Both the position numbers and the translations under genes were made by a program. Source: Acidimicrobiaceae bacterium (GTDB taxonomy: Bacteria; Actinomycetota; Acidimicrobiia; Acidimicrobiales; MedAcidi-G1). From it: a DNA stretch of 6,957 bases. A model generated the notes under the pieces. The model saw only the letters and a program-made list of their open reading frames with translations. It was not told the DNA's origin and did no database searches. Below are positions 6,310 through 6,957 of the stretch, piece after piece (positions within the stretch are counted from its first letter, which is position 1; each line of letters opens with the position of its first letter). Location of the stretch: the NCBI GenBank assembly GCA_002714485.1, contig PAXM01000020.1, positions 32,631-39,587 of the forward strand. The letters are read 5' to 3'.

Positions 6310-6957
6310 TTAACAAGCGCGGACGACGGCCTGCTCAACGGCGGCCACCGTCAGGACCCGCAGCACGTCGAGGTCCGCGCCACCGTCCCCGTTGCCCCTC
6401 GGCACCGTTCCGGTGGCCGCGGCCACGAAGGCGTCTCCATCGGATCGCATGTGAGGCGGGAAGACTGCCCGGGCCAACCCGTCGTGGGCCGACTGGGCCA
6501 AGAGCAGGCACTCCCCCTTGGTCAGGTCGGCGTCGGTCACCACCGCCCCGATAGTGGTGTTGCCCCGCGATCCCGCTTCAGCACCAGCCACAGGCGGAGC
6601 GGTGAATAGGTCACCGGAATCTGGCCACCCCCTGAACACCCCATCGGCCACGGCCGTCGACGTGGCGGGATCACCAATGTCTCCTGCGGCGTTCACGGCC
6701 ACCACGACGGCCACTGTCAGGATCCCGTGGGCGACTACAGCCACGCCCAGCCCGCCAGGTCGAGCGTGGTCCCGTCCCCGCCAGGTGCCTACGGTGGCAC
6801 CGGTACCAGCGCCGACCGAGCCAGTGGGCACCGGGGCGTCGACAGTCGGCGTGGCGGACTCAGCGGCCACCCGACCCTCGGCGGGGCCGGGACGTACCGA
6901 CCCGTCACCCTCAAGCAAGTCGTACAACGACAGGCCCACCACGATGGGCACCGGGCC
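6310..6957 (-). CDS. P1-family peptidase / NylC-like N-terminal nucleophile hydrolase (3' part)
   Basis: The gene enters from the right edge in an open frame (Gly-Pro before the GTG at 6951, which is probably an internal valine), so the N-terminal part is missing. Numbering from that valine, VPIVVGLSLYDL (1-12) and VGAGTGATVG (46-55) are P1-family signatures, VAVNAAGD (84-91) carries the conserved Asn87, and GNTTIG (130-135) holds the Asn131-Thr132 bond at which NylC-type members cut themselves, freeing Thr132 as nucleophile. AHDGLAR (155-161) and DGD (171-173) supply the supporting Asp pair. Members cleave amide bonds in short peptides or nylon oligomers; the natural substrate here cannot be told. 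The stop is TAA (6312-6310). The 56-nt spacer to the glycosylase gene has no clear terminator, so the two could be co-transcribed. Confidence 0.93.
   Translation of the reverse strand, partial: GPVPIVVGLSLYDLLEGDGSVRPGPAEGRVAAESATPTVDAPVPTGSVGAGTGATVGTWRGRDHARPGGLGVAVVAHGILTVAVVVAVNAAGDIGDPATSTAVADGVFRGWPDSGDLFTAPPVAGAEAGSRGNTTIGAVVTDADLTKGECLLLAQSAHDGLARAVFPPHMRSDGDAFVAAATGTVPRGNGDGGADLDVLRVLTVAAVEQAVVRAC

Overview
The window is a GC-rich stretch of an actinobacterial chromosome with every recognisable gene on the minus strand, so transcription runs from high to low coordinates. Gene order tsaE-tsaB-rimI-tsaD-groES-groEL is the arrangement known from Mycobacterium and other Actinobacteria. 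Four of the nine genes with visible starts use GTG. The GroEL sequence resembles actinobacterial chaperonins. I would guess a member of Acidimicrobiia or a related lineage, but that rests on general resemblance only.

Layout in transcription order: (1) 6957-6310, the 3' part of a P1-family (NylC/DmpA-like) self-processing N-terminal nucleophile hydrolase, cut by the window edge. (2) After a 56-nt gap, a run of five overlapping genes: a type 4 iron-sulfur uracil-DNA glycosylase, tsaE, tsaB, rimI and tsaD. The junctions overlap by 4, 7, 1 and 1 nt, so this is almost certainly one translationally coupled operon. (3) A 274-nt intergenic region holding an inverted repeat just after tsaD and a clear CIRCE (HrcA operator) element. 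(4) groES and groEL, 7 nt apart, ended by a perfect 11-bp GC-rich hairpin. (5) A small uncharacterised protein of 105 residues that overlaps by 4 nt (GTGA) the start of a final gene running off the left edge, possibly a NUDIX hydrolase.

How the genes work together: TsaD, TsaB and TsaE are three of the four bacterial proteins that install N6-threonylcarbamoyladenosine (t6A) at position 37 of ANN-decoding tRNAs. TsaC/Sua5, which makes the threonylcarbamoyl-AMP donor, is not in the window. RimI is the ribosomal-protein N-acetyltransferase that often travels with these genes. GroES/GroEL form the folding chamber and appear to be under HrcA heat-shock control separately from the t6A operon.

This is mainly a housekeeping region. 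I found no sign of a mobile element, CRISPR array, tRNA or rRNA gene, or defence system. The points most worth checking are the uracil-DNA glycosylase coupled to the t6A operon, the one-base defect in the CIRCE element, the GGM-type tail on the groES-linked GroEL, and the small unknown gene coupled to a downstream partial gene.
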